A stretch of 13,228 nt of DNA from an uncultured Clostridium sp. (GTDB lineage: Bacteria > Bacillota_A > Clostridia > Lachnospirales > Lachnospiraceae), in assembly GCA_947174825.1 (NCBI GenBank), contig CAMWKN010000008.1, positions 1 through 13,228 of the forward strand, written 5' to 3'. The translations under genes and the position numbers were made by a program. A model generated the notes under the pieces. The model was given only the letters and a program-made list of their open reading frames with translations. It was not told the DNA's origin and did no database searches. Below, in pieces: positions 1-7,978 of this stretch (position 1 is its first letter; every line of letters begins with the position of its first letter).

Positions 1-171
1 TACGGTTTCCAGAGAAACATAGCCGGCTTCCTCTGCCTGTCTCACAATTTCCACCACACATTCCCGCTCTGTTTTCCCCACCGATAAAAATTCACGATAA
101 GCTGCATTCACCTTTTCCAGCTCTTTCCGCTCTTTTTTCGTATATTCTTTCCATGCATTTTTTCGTTCCAT
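1..171 (-). CDS. M18 family aminopeptidase, N-terminal fragment (runs off the window)
   Basis: Only the first 57 codons are present; the gene continues past the left edge. The translation starts MERKNAWKEYTKKERKEL and includes FLSVGKTERECV and AEEAGY. From memory this is the usual opening of clostridial M18 (aspartyl/aminopeptidase I-type) zinc metallopeptidases, cytoplasmic enzymes that remove N-terminal residues from peptides. The metal ligands lie further downstream in this family and cannot be checked here. The ATG at 171 is preceded by GGAGA 4 nt away and GGAGG 12 nt away. It starts 31 bp after the stop of the YlbJ-like gene, so the two are probably cotranscribed. The family call rests on the N-terminal pattern only. 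Confidence 0.72.
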   Translation of the reverse strand, partial: MERKNAWKEYTKKERKELEKVNAAYREFLSVGKTERECVVEIVRQAEEAGYVSLETV

Positions 172-202
172 CTGATCTCCAAACCTCCATATTTTTTTAC
201 TG

Positions 203-1150
203 CTATGATAACACATCCATGCCAAAAAGTGAAATCAACAGTGCCGTATACCCTGCTGCCAGAATCGCCTGTCGGCTTTTGGCACAAATATATTTGCGTA
301 TGGACAATCCCGTTTCTTCTAGCACACTGGCACTCTGTGCCACACTGGAACATCCTCCAAAGGCACTGCAGCCCAATAATAATATCATGCGATGCTGTGC
401 CGGGATCGCCATATGTACCATCTGATTGGCACCGGATGTAATCTCCAGCAAACCAGTTATCACAGCACGAACTGACACTGGAAAGGGTAAAGTCTGCTCT
501 AATACCCCTGCCAGAATGGAAAACAAAATAATATATCCGCCCACTTTAGCCAGGACAGTAAAACCACGCAAAATACTATCATCCAGCAATTCAATCAGAG
601 ATACTTTCTGCTGCATACACCATATGGATGGCATCTCTCCCTGAAATGACTTTCGCCGAAACAGCCGCTCCAACAAGGCATTGGTCCATGCAGCCAGATA
701 AATAATCCCCAGAATCAGCAGCGGTTGTTTCAGCCCAAGGCAATTGACACCGATAAATTGTAACAAAAACATAGGACTGGCATTATTACAAAAATGTAGA
801 ATGTATTGTGCCTCTTCTAAGGAAATCTTTTCCCGCCTAACCATCTCTGCCACAGTGGCTGCGCCCAAAGGATAACCAGACAGCATCCCAATCACCACCG
901 GATAACATCCGGCTTTTGAGATTCCAAATACACGAGTCAATACAGGTGATACCAAACGGCTGATACTGCCATCAATCCCCAGTCCCAAAATCACTGAAGA
1001 TAGAATCAGAAAGGGCAATAACGCCGGAAGAACAACTTGAAACCACAGAAGTAATCCCTCTTTTGCCGATGCACTGACTACTTGTGGATATAAGAAAAAA
1101 ATCAATATAATGATTCCGCTCACTGCGGCATATAGCATCCGTTTCATCAT
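203..1150 (-). CDS. YlbJ-like / nucleoside-recognition (Gate) domain integral membrane protein
   Basis: A 315-aa polytopic membrane protein. An N-terminal hydrophobic segment (residues 6-22) is followed by the family signature: LLPFLILSSVILGLG (44-58), IGMLSGYPLGA (87-97) and the FCNNASPMF motif (120-128). These are typical of YlbJ and related nucleoside-recognition proteins. B. subtilis YlbJ is a mother-cell membrane protein needed for spore cortex formation. Length is short of YlbJ itself, so a paralogous transporter-like role is possible. The gene begins ATGATG; the ribosome site CAGGTAAG lies 4 nt before the first ATG and 7 nt before the second, so position 1147 is an equally good start. 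It lies 50 bp after the 150-aa gene and 31 bp before the aminopeptidase. Substrate unknown; family membership fairly sure, sporulation role inferred. Confidence 0.8.
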   Translation of the reverse strand: MMKRMLYAAVSGIIILIFFLYPQVVSASAKEGLLLWFQVVLPALLPFLILSSVILGLGIDGSISRLVSPVLTRVFGISKAGCYPVVIGMLSGYPLGAATVAEMVRREKISLEEAQYILHFCNNASPMFLLQFIGVNCLGLKQPLLILGIIYLAAWTNALLERLFRRKSFQGEMPSIWCMQQKVSLIELLDDSILRGFTVLAKVGGYIILFSILAGVLEQTLPFPVSVRAVITGLLEITSGANQMVHMAIPAQHRMILLLGCSAFGGCSSVAQSASVLEETGLSIRKYICAKSRQAILAAGYTALLISLFGMDVLS

Positions 1151-1200
1151 CTTACCTGAATAGACTTGTTTGATGCTATGTTATGCGAAAAAGAAAAAAC

Positions 1201-1653
1201 TTATTCTTCCAGGTTCATAAAACGATCCCACTCCTCCACATCATGGGATGCTTTCACAGCAATATGATAAGTATATTCCTCCACATCCAGTTCGATATGA
1301 TAAATCCCATCTGTCTGGGTAATTTCATAAACCGTTGCATTTTGCATTTGCTGCAACACCGTTCCATCCTTCCCCACATCAATGGACTCATCCTCCTCTG
1401 TCTGTGTCAGATTACCATCTGCATCATATACACGATAGGCTTCCCGGACAAAGGAAACAAGCTCTCCATCCTGTAATTTCAGACACAGACCATTGGTACG
1501 CATATTCCGGATATCCCGATTACAAGAATTTTCTGCTGCAATCGTAACCTGATCCAGTTCCAGATAGAAACAGCCTGGATGGATCCGCATATCTGCCACC
1601 ACTGCATCCCGAAAATTAAAATGTCCTAACTCATCTCTTGTATGGTATTTCAT
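1201..1653 (-). CDS. Conserved hypothetical protein, 150 aa (soluble, beta-rich)
   Basis: I do not recognise a characterised family; it resembles short uncharacterised proteins widespread in Lachnospiraceae (possibly the DUF6145 type, unverified). No signal peptide or membrane segment is visible. The protein is acidic, with alternating hydrophobic patterns suggesting beta strands: CFYLELDQVTIAA (28-40), YHIELDVEEYTYHIAV (118-133). Cysteines at C28, C44 and C57 form no metal-site motif. The start ATG at 1653 is preceded by GAGG 11 nt away, rather far, with a closer AGAG. The gene sits 26 bp after the DUF1858 gene and 50 bp before the YlbJ-like gene, consistent with a housekeeping operon. Function unknown. 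Confidence 0.7.
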   Translation of the reverse strand: MKYHTRDELGHFNFRDAVVADMRIHPGCFYLELDQVTIAAENSCNRDIRNMRTNGLCLKLQDGELVSFVREAYRVYDADGNLTQTEEDESIDVGKDGTVLQQMQNATVYEITQTDGIYHIELDVEEYTYHIAVKASHDVEEWDRFMNLEE

Positions 1654-1679
1654 TTCTCTGTCATCCTCTTTTCTTGTTT

Positions 1680-1880
1680 TTACGATCCATTAATATGCTG
1701 GTTTAATTTTTCCATTAATGCTTCTACATCACACTGATGCACCTGACATGCCTGCTCTAAAGTCTCTCTTGGCGACATATGGCAGGATACACAGTTCATT
1801 CCCATCTCGCGAAAGCACTGTTCTGCGGAGGGATAATATTGTAAGATCGCCCCAATTAGGGAATACTTCGTAATAACCAT
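1680..1880 (-). CDS. DUF1858 domain protein (hybrid-cluster-protein-associated redox disulfide type)
   Basis: A 66-aa protein made of one DUF1858 domain: MVITKYSLIGAILQYYPSA, a central GMNCVSCHMSP with the CxxC pair, and a helical C-terminus. Small proteins of this family carry a conserved redox-active or metal-binding CxxC and are often near hybrid cluster proteins or Fe-S metabolism genes; no such partner is in this window. I chose the ATG at 1880 rather than the upstream ATG at 1904. GAGG lies 5 nt before 1880, domain homology begins there, and the upstream start has only a weak purine stretch. It is 60 bp after the hybrid kinase stop, with a hairpin between, and 26 bp before the 150-aa gene. 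Confidence 0.82.
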   Translation of the reverse strand: MVITKYSLIGAILQYYPSAEQCFREMGMNCVSCHMSPRETLEQACQVHQCDVEALMEKLNQHINGS

Positions 1881-1918
1881 AAACACCTCATTGTCATTCT
1901 GCATTTACATTTTTTCTC

Positions 1919-1939
1919 GCATGAGTGCCCAACTCATGC
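1919..1939. repeat. Short perfect hairpin immediately after the kinase stop codon
   Basis: GCATGAGT (1919-1926) and ACTCATGC (1932-1939) form a perfect 8-bp stem with a 5-nt loop, beginning one base past the stop of the kinase gene. On the minus-strand transcript it is followed by GAGAAAAAATG, an A-tract and not a U-tract, so it is not a standard intrinsic terminator in the direction of the genes. It may be an mRNA-processing or stability hairpin between the kinase and the DUF1858 gene, or an operator. Confidence 0.5.
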
Positions 1940-1940
1940 T

Positions 1941-4900
1941 CTATCTATCACTTAATATTTCCTGTAATGTTTCAAATAATACTTTGACATCAATTGGTTT
2001 TGCAATATGTCCGTTCATACCTGCCTGTAGTGCCTCCTGCTTATCTTCCTCAAATGCATTGGCTGACATTGCCACAATTGGAACCGCTGCCAATTCCTTA
2101 TTTTTCAATTTGCGTATCGCCTTGGTTGCCTCATATCCATTCATTACAGGCATCTGAATATCCATCAGAATCAGCTGATAATATCCCGATTCTGAGTTTT
2201 CTAACATCTCTACAGCAATCTGACCATTGTCGGCAATCTCCACCTGAAATCCTGCCTCAGTCAGAATCGCCTCTGCAATCTCCTGATTCAGATCCAGATC
2301 CTCTGCCAGCAGAATGCGACCAGCATGTGTAACAGCCATTTCCTCCTGTGATGATTTATTTTTCGGCTGCTCCTGATCCCCTGTCTCCTGTAACGATTTT
2401 CTGATTTCTGAGAAAAACAGCGGTTTATTACAAAATGCAGCAACCCCAGCCTCTCTGGCATCTTCTTCCAAACCAGACCAGTCATAGGCAGACAAAAGAA
2501 TAACCGGATTGTCCTCTGACAATTCCTCCCGAATCTGTCTGGTAAGATCAATTCCATCCTGATCTGGCAGCATCCGGTCAATAACATAGACACGGTAACT
2601 ATCTCCCTGGGTCTTAGCCTTCTGCGTCTGCTGAATTGCCTCCTGTGCAGATACCGCCTGATCTGCATGCATTCCCATTCGCTTTAACATACTGGCTACG
2701 CTGTCACAAGTAGTGGAATTACCATTGACAACCAACGCTTTGTAATTCTGATATTCCGGTAGGATCTGAGCTTCTTTTGCCTCCGTATTTTTATGGAATG
2801 TGAAATTCAAAATCACCTCTGTTCCAACATCCTGTTCACTCTGAACCGCAATAGTACCATTCATCAGCTCCACAATATTTTTGGTAATCGCCATCCCCAG
2901 TCCGGTTCCCTGAATCTTATTAATCGTGGAATTCTGTTCCCTCTCAAATGGATCAAAAATACGGGCTACAAACTCCTCACTCATGCCAATTCCATTATCC
3001 TGAATATAAAACTCGTATTCTGCGCTATCTTCTTGCTCCGCTGGTCGTTCCGTAACCCTGATATATATTTTGCCACCTTCTGGAGTATATTTAATCGCAT
3101 TGCTGAGCAAATTCAGCAATACTTGATTTAAGCGCAGTTCATCACAGTGAATCTCTTCATCCCATACATCCACAATATCAACACTTAGCTCCATCTGTTT
3201 CTTACGAGCGTCTGCCTGTATAATATTGCACAGACCATGCACGATCTCAGATAAATTGCAGGGTTTTTCATCTAATTGCATTTTGCCGCTCTCGATCCGG
3301 CTCATATCTAAAACATCATTAATCAGATTTAATAAATGATTTCCCGATGTCATAATTTTATTCAGATACCCCTCTACCTGCTCACTGTTGTTAAGATGAG
3401 TCAATGCCAACGTGGTAAAGCCCACAATGGCATTCATTGGGGTTCGAATATCATGGGACATATTGGACAGAAAAACACTCTTAGCCTTATTTGCCTTGTT
3501 CGCTTCCAGCAATGCTTCCTCCAACAAAGCATTCTGCTCCATTTCACTGCGGATCTCTTCATCCACACTACGGAATCCAATGACAATGCCATGGTTTTCT
3601 TCCCAAACACCAGTGCGTACTGCCCGCATCTGGTAGTATTTTAGCTCGCCATCCCGAAAAATACGGTAATTCACATAATACGAACTTTTCTGTTCCAGTT
3701 TTCCCCTTAGATTATCTACAGAGCAGGCAAGACGCAATACCTCCTGATCACTCTCCAGAACAAAAGTCTGAATATACTGTTCCATACTCTCTTGCAACAT
3801 AATTTCTCCGCTAAAAATATTCTCCAGATGATAGCCGTCATCCACCCGCAGAGAACTTCCCTTACCCGTATCCAGATCAAAGAAACAAACCAGATTAAAA
3901 TCAATACTCAATGCCTGCACCAATTCCATCTGTCTCTTTTCATGTTCCATCCGTTCCCTTTTTTCCCGCAATTTCTGGGTAGTACAATCCAATAGAAAAC
4001 GCTGGTAAAATAATTCCCCATTCTCCTGCAATAGCTTCACATTCCCCATCACATGCAGGATCTCTCCATTCTGATGCTTTACTCGATATTCAACGTTGAC
4101 ATTGTCTCCCTCTTCCTTCAGTTGCTTGATACAAGACCGTAACTTCTCCTGATCTTCCTCCATAACGGATGGTGCAATCATGGCAAATCCTGCCTTCTCT
4201 AGCTCTTCCCGGGACTCGTATCCCAGAATCTTTAATGCTGCCCTATTCACACTGATAATACGGGATCCATCCACTGTATGACGCATCACACCACAATCCA
4301 AAGTAGTAAAAATCCGCTCCAATGTAACATTCTTTTGTACAATTTCCTCTTCATACGCCCGTTCCTGGGAAATATCAATCCCCACGCCAACGGTTCCCAT
4401 CACGCTTCCATCCAGATCATATAATGGAGATTTATAGGTAGTCAGAATGCGTTCTCCCCGTCCGGTCTGAATAATTTCTTCACTGACATAGGTCTTACGT
4501 TTACTCATAACTTTCTGCTCGGATTCAATGCAGGCCGGATCATCCTGCTCCACATCCCAGATATAAGCATGCCCGCGTCCTTCCACCTGCTGCTTTTTCT
4601 TATTAACGGTACGACAGAAACTATCGTTTACCTTTTCATGAATACCATCTTTGTCCTTGTACCAGACCAGGGATGGAATATTATTGATGGTTGCCTCTAA
4701 ATACTGGCTGGTCTGCCAGAATTCTTTCTCCTGCCGATACGACTGCTGCCATCTCTGGAAACGGAAACGTATCTCCGCATCCGACATGGGCATTGTCCAG
4801 ATATCATTTATTTCTGCCATCCATTCTGTACACTGAGCAATTACTTCTTGTTTCGCCAATACAATCAGCTGGCAGTCTGGTGTCTTATTCTCCACCAGTT

Positions 4901-5096
4901 CCTCCAACGACTCAAGTACATCCTGATTCTCCATATTGACCAAAATTACATCTGCCTCAGCTGCATGCTTCGCATCTGGTCTATCACTGTTAGAAAATGC
5001 ATGACTAAAATGGTCAAGAGGAGTAATTCCCTTGACAACTTCCCACACCGGATCCTCTGATCCAACATAATAAAATTGAATATGGCAATGGTACAT
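1941..5096 (-). CDS. Soluble hybrid sensor histidine kinase with two C-terminal receiver domains
   Basis: A 1051-aa cytoplasmic hybrid kinase with no membrane segment. Domains in order: an N-terminal receiver-like fold (about 1-120) with N54 where the phospho-acceptor Asp is expected; a PAS domain (about 130-250, starting at ATINNIPSLVWYKDKDG); a second PAS (about 257-375); a third PAS-like region (about 390-512); HisKA with FLSNMSHDIRTPMNA, His548; HATPase with N657/N662/N666, DNGIG (700-704), FDPFER (714-719) and GTGLGMA (730-736). Then receiver 1 (about 785-903, D840, K891, but the N-terminal acidic pair is replaced by VVNGNS) and canonical receiver 2 (about 926-1049, AED, D979, AKP K1033). 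The start has a strong site, GGGAGG 7 nt upstream. This layout, with no separate output protein, fits phosphorelay to an HPt or an unlinked regulator. The signal sensed is unknown. Confidence 0.95.
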   Translation of the reverse strand: MYHCHIQFYYVGSEDPVWEVVKGITPLDHFSHAFSNSDRPDAKHAAEADVILVNMENQDVLESLEELVENKTPDCQLIVLAKQEVIAQCTEWMAEINDIWTMPMSDAEIRFRFQRWQQSYRQEKEFWQTSQYLEATINNIPSLVWYKDKDGIHEKVNDSFCRTVNKKKQQVEGRGHAYIWDVEQDDPACIESEQKVMSKRKTYVSEEIIQTGRGERILTTYKSPLYDLDGSVMGTVGVGIDISQERAYEEEIVQKNVTLERIFTTLDCGVMRHTVDGSRIISVNRAALKILGYESREELEKAGFAMIAPSVMEEDQEKLRSCIKQLKEEGDNVNVEYRVKHQNGEILHVMGNVKLLQENGELFYQRFLLDCTTQKLREKRERMEHEKRQMELVQALSIDFNLVCFFDLDTGKGSSLRVDDGYHLENIFSGEIMLQESMEQYIQTFVLESDQEVLRLACSVDNLRGKLEQKSSYYVNYRIFRDGELKYYQMRAVRTGVWEENHGIVIGFRSVDEEIRSEMEQNALLEEALLEANKANKAKSVFLSNMSHDIRTPMNAIVGFTTLALTHLNNSEQVEGYLNKIMTSGNHLLNLINDVLDMSRIESGKMQLDEKPCNLSEIVHGLCNIIQADARKKQMELSVDIVDVWDEEIHCDELRLNQVLLNLLSNAIKYTPEGGKIYIRVTERPAEQEDSAEYEFYIQDNGIGMSEEFVARIFDPFEREQNSTINKIQGTGLGMAITKNIVELMNGTIAVQSEQDVGTEVILNFTFHKNTEAKEAQILPEYQNYKALVVNGNSTTCDSVASMLKRMGMHADQAVSAQEAIQQTQKAKTQGDSYRVYVIDRMLPDQDGIDLTRQIREELSEDNPVILLSAYDWSGLEEDAREAGVAAFCNKPLFFSEIRKSLQETGDQEQPKNKSSQEEMAVTHAGRILLAEDLDLNQEIAEAILTEAGFQVEIADNGQIAVEMLENSESGYYQLILMDIQMPVMNGYEATKAIRKLKNKELAAVPIVAMSANAFEEDKQEALQAGMNGHIAKPIDVKVLFETLQEILSDR

Positions 5097-5133
5097 ATCC
5101 GTTCCTCCCTGTTCATCCGTTCCTTATTCGTTC

Positions 5134-5277
5134 TTATGCGTTCCAGATGGATGCCATCATCTCTAACAATAATGGTACATCCATCGGTTTCGTCAAATGT
5201 GCATGCAAGATATCTGCTAAATTACGCTCAAACTCTAAAATATGTTCATTATTGGCTTCTGTCCAAGAAATTTCCAA
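5134..5277 (-). pseudogene. Relic of a response-regulator receiver domain (C-terminal end only)
   Basis: Between the promoter at about 5.3 kb and the kinase start there is an open frame of 47 codons reading from a TTG (5277) to TAA (5134). Its translation ends in NLADILHAHLTKPMDVPLLL EMMASIW. This is the characteristic receiver-domain C-terminus (xAHLTKPxDxxxLLexl), with the conserved Lys-Pro pair. The N-terminal receiver core, including the phospho-acceptor Asp, is missing, and an in-frame stop lies directly upstream of the TTG. It resembles, but is not a copy of, the end of receiver 2 of the downstream kinase (HIAKPIDVKVLFETL). AAGGG lies 6 nt before the TTG but almost at the predicted transcript start, so translation is doubtful. 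I read it as the remnant of a deleted regulator; a translated leader ORF is the alternative. Confidence 0.6.
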
Positions 5278-5291
5278 TACTTACCCTTATA

Positions 5292-5320
5292 ATTTTATCA
5301 CAAAAAAATCGGTCTGTCAT
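5292..5320 (-). promoter_or_regulatory. Predicted sigma-A promoter for the hybrid kinase
   Basis: On the minus strand ATGACA (5315-5320) and TAAAAT (5292-5297) are separated by exactly 17 bp, with a TGA extension before the -10 (TGn motif). The transcript would begin near 5285, run through the receiver relic and continue into the kinase gene at 5096. The promoter lies just past the end of the DUF3592-like gene. A T7 run lies in the spacer. Confidence 0.6.
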
Positions 5321-5332
5321 TACCTGAGATAC

Positions 5333-6010
5333 TTACTTATAAAATGCAAAATAGAACGCAAGGATTCCAAAAGCAATGCAGGCTATCCCCACGAATTTCT
5401 GTACTTTCAGACTTGGATCTATTGGAACAAAAGCCTCTTCTGGTTTGGACGGATTAATCCATATCAGATATTCTTCCCCCTCCTCCGGCAAAGATCTCCT
5501 TTGCCAATTCGAACGCTCAGAAGGCTGATAATAATAGTCTTTGCCATCATATGAATATTTCCATGTGATATCATAAACCCTTTCTCTGCTCCATACCCCC
5601 CATACCGCTCTAACTTCAGTACACTGTGCCTGCACCGGATAGGTGCAGTGTTTCTTTTTCCAGCTCTCCTCATAACAGGCACACAACAGGAGAATCAATC
5701 CTGCCACAATAAAGGAAACACAAAATAATTTCCGTAATATCTGATCATTACTGCGGATACCAGCCACAAAAGGCACTTCTGCATAAGAAAGGGAAACAAC
5801 CATGATTCCCCCTCCTAATACCAGCATAAGCATTAAGCCCCAGGATCCTGTAATTCCGTTCTTTATGATTCCCAGTAATCCACAGCCAAAAAAGATAAAT
5901 CCACTCAACGCCAGTACCATAAATGGTTGTGTTGCAGCAAAATAAATAATTCCTACCGTAAGTGCCAGGAAAATGACAGTGCCTAAAATGGTTTTTGTTC
6001 GATCGCTCAT
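5333..6010 (-). CDS. DUF3592-like multi-pass membrane protein
   Basis: A 225-aa membrane protein. Four hydrophobic segments (about 7-24, 29-50, 56-75, 94-113) precede a soluble stretch of about 85 residues (118-200), and a last segment spans 203-222. The soluble part (YDITWKYSYDGKDYYYQPSE ..., then LPEEGEEYLIWINPSKPEEAF) has the pattern of DUF3592 proteins: a beta-rich domain followed by a 'G..y.i.vnP.nP.ea' turn. Function of this group is unknown. The start ATG at 6010 has AGGAGG 9 nt upstream and a good promoter at 6074-6103, so it is probably its own transcription unit. The family call is by pattern, not by search. Confidence 0.72.
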   Translation of the reverse strand: MSDRTKTILGTVIFLALTVGIIYFAATQPFMVLALSGFIFFGCGLLGIIKNGITGSWGLMLMLVLGGGIMVVSLSYAEVPFVAGIRSNDQILRKLFCVSFIVAGLILLLCACYEESWKKKHCTYPVQAQCTEVRAVWGVWSRERVYDITWKYSYDGKDYYYQPSERSNWQRRSLPEEGEEYLIWINPSKPEEAFVPIDPSLKVQKFVGIACIAFGILAFYFAFYK

Positions 6011-6046
6011 AATGTTTGTCCTCCTAGCGGGATGGGGGATTCCAGA

Positions 6047-6075
6047 ATAGAATCACTCTTATGAAACGATTCTAT
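6047..6075. promoter_or_regulatory. Dyad overlapping the -10 of the DUF3592-like gene (possible operator)
   Basis: ATAGAATC (6047-6054) and GATTCTAT (6068-6075) are perfect 8-bp inverted copies, 13 bp apart. The right arm overlaps the last two bases of the predicted -10, and the left arm lies in the start of the transcript. This position suits a repressor site or a 5'-leader hairpin. No regulator is known. Confidence 0.4.
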
Positions 6076-6103
6076 CTTAGCATCGCACTGGCAGACGTGT
6101 CAA
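6074..6103 (-). promoter_or_regulatory. Predicted sigma-A promoter for the DUF3592-like gene
   Basis: On the minus strand a perfect TTGACA (6098-6103) is followed after 18 bp by TAAGAT (6074-6079), with TGC directly before it (extended -10). It lies in the 136-bp gap between the subtilase stop and the membrane-protein start. The long untranslated leader of about 55 nt contains the right place for the inverted repeat noted separately. Confidence 0.62.
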
Positions 6104-6146
6104 ATTATCTACGAGGAATATAGTCCCTCTCCATTCCCTATCCATT

Positions 6147-7817
6147 TCACAAAGGCAGACTATCCTTCAAACACAACGCTCCCCACCCCGCCGTAATATC
6201 CGGCAGCTGCAGCTGCCCCGGCAGCCTTCTGGCCCCATTTATCAGATACGCCTTCACTTTCTCCCCATACAAATAAGGATCATTTCCCCTGACAATCCCC
6301 CACTCCATCATTAACGCCGCTGACCCGGCTACGAAAGGAGCTGCCATAGAGGTTCCTGTATGAAAGGTATAACCACCTCCCGGCGCTGGACACTGAATAT
6401 CCACCCCCGGTGCCACCAGATCAATGCCCAGTCTGCCGTCTGCCGTTCTGCCTCTGCCTGAAAAAGGTGCTACCGCATTCGTAGCGGCATCATAGGCGCC
6501 TACCGATATCACTTTGTAGGTGGTGGAAGGTATGGGCATGGTGGTTTCTATAGCCGGACGAATAAATCCGGTGGAACTGCCCACTACCTCCGATCCGGAC
6601 ATCCACAGCTCCACTCTGCCATCCCGTATCACTACCGGTTCCATCACAATCGTCCATACCCCGGATTCCACAAATCCATTATATCCAGGACGGAATCGAA
6701 TATATATTTCCTGAATCAGACGGTATGGCGATGGTTCCCCATAATAGAGCTGCACCGTACCATCTGAGCTTTCCCCTGGCACATCTGGTACCCGGTAACG
6801 CCGCCCTGAGGGCGATACCACGGAAATCTGGATCTGATCCACATATTGTTTCCAGATCTGTACCGTAAATCCCAGTTCCCCCTCCGCCACCGCAAATTGA
6901 ATTTCTTCTGTCTGCCACTGTCGTAAATCTGCTGCCGCATGGTGACGTTTGTCTCCCTCATTTCCCGTGGCAATCACAATCACATTTTTCCAGACTCCAT
7001 TTAATTCCGTAATGAAGTTTTCAAATAAAGATTCCCCATTGTGGGGTCCGTAATTATTTCCAAAACTCATATTGATACTGACTGGCATCTGCAGCTCCAA
7101 AGCTTTGCGCAGCACATAATCCAGTCCCATCATCACTTCCGTCGTCCGGGAAAATCCGTCCCCACTGTTCCCCAACTTCACAATCAGCAGTTCGCTGCCT
7201 ATGGCTATCCCCCGGTATCTCATGGCGGTTGATCCCCTGCCATTGCCGGCGGCAATCCCTGCCACCGCTGTCCCATGCCCGGTACGGCTGTCTGTGGTGG
7301 GAACAATGCGGCTGCGTTCCCCAATGGGTGCCGCTAATGCTTCATCAATATCTGCCGCTGTATATTCTGCCCCTACATCATACCCAGCAGGCATTCTGCC
7401 CTGTGCCCGGTCTGCTGGCACGGTCTGATCCCATAGATAGCGGATTCTGGTGCTACCATCCTCATTCCGGAAACTCGGATGTGCATAGTCGATACCGCTG
7501 TCTAATACTGCCACCAGTACACCGGCACCGGAAAGATTCTCTGACCGGCTGTCTGGCATTCCTGCCATCCCACCCTGTCCCGGTTCTGCCTGTACCTGAT
7601 TCACACAGGAAATACTTCGTCCATTCTGCAAACCAAAAAACAGCGTCTCCGGAGGTTCTATGTATTCTACCTCCGGCAACGCTGCCAAATCCGATAACGC
7701 CTGTTCCGGTAATGTCACAATTGCATATTGATGAAATAATTCCACTACAGTACTGTCCGCAAATTCGGACATTGCTTCTCTTAAACTGCCATGATACCGC
7801 ACAATCACTCTTGCCAT
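6147..7817 (-). CDS. S8 family subtilisin-like serine protease, Csp-like (germination protease type)
   Basis: A 556-aa subtilase with the full catalytic set: D106 in AVLDSGIDYAHP, H181 in GHGTAVAGIAAG, oxyanion N286 in ATGNEG and S490 in HTGTSMAAPFVAGSAAL. An N-terminal prodomain-like region (about 1-85) precedes the catalytic domain. There is no signal peptide. Between N286 and S490 sits an inserted beta domain (about 300-415; ISVVSPSGRRY ... GVWTIVMEP), as in clostridial Csp proteases, whose jelly-roll insert stabilises the fold. Csp proteases are packed in spores and activate the cortex hydrolase SleC during germination; that role here is inferred. Other cytoplasmic or spore subtilases of the family cannot be excluded. 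GGAG lies 6 nt before the ATG at 7817. No convincing promoter was found. Base composition is visibly GC-richer than the genes to its right. Confidence 0.9.
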   Translation of the reverse strand: MARVIVRYHGSLREAMSEFADSTVVELFHQYAIVTLPEQALSDLAALPEVEYIEPPETLFFGLQNGRSISCVNQVQAEPGQGGMAGMPDSRSENLSGAGVLVAVLDSGIDYAHPSFRNEDGSTRIRYLWDQTVPADRAQGRMPAGYDVGAEYTAADIDEALAAPIGERSRIVPTTDSRTGHGTAVAGIAAGNGRGSTAMRYRGIAIGSELLIVKLGNSGDGFSRTTEVMMGLDYVLRKALELQMPVSINMSFGNNYGPHNGESLFENFITELNGVWKNVIVIATGNEGDKRHHAAADLRQWQTEEIQFAVAEGELGFTVQIWKQYVDQIQISVVSPSGRRYRVPDVPGESSDGTVQLYYGEPSPYRLIQEIYIRFRPGYNGFVESGVWTIVMEPVVIRDGRVELWMSGSEVVGSSTGFIRPAIETTMPIPSTTYKVISVGAYDAATNAVAPFSGRGRTADGRLGIDLVAPGVDIQCPAPGGGYTFHTGTSMAAPFVAGSAALMMEWGIVRGNDPYLYGEKVKAYLINGARRLPGQLQLPDITAGWGALCLKDSLPL

Positions 7818-7978
7818 TTACCACTCCATCACCAGTGTCATATGTCACACAGTTTTCTCTATTTTTTCGCAAAACCTAAGACCAAACACTGGAGCAACGT
7901 TTTATAGTATCTTATGAAAGAATGACAGAGCCTATACATAATGCAATACATATTATTTGCACTATCCTCACCTTGCTC

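Noticed and set aside
1881..1904. Upstream ATG at 1904 for the DUF1858 protein
   Set aside because: Only a weak purine stretch precedes it; GAGG is placed 5 nt before the ATG at 1880, where domain homology begins.
1941..5096. The large histidine kinase as the receptor (AgrC) for the Agr peptide
   Set aside because: It has no transmembrane segments and has a PAS-HisKA-receiver layout, unlike the multi-pass HPK10-type AgrC. It is also about 7 kb away in a separate transcription unit.
7229..7879. Long plus-strand open frame (216 codons) across the 5' part of the subtilase gene
   Set aside because: It is antisense to a subtilase with intact catalytic motifs, has no ribosome binding site, and its translation is Pro/His/Cys-rich low-quality sequence typical of a shadow frame.
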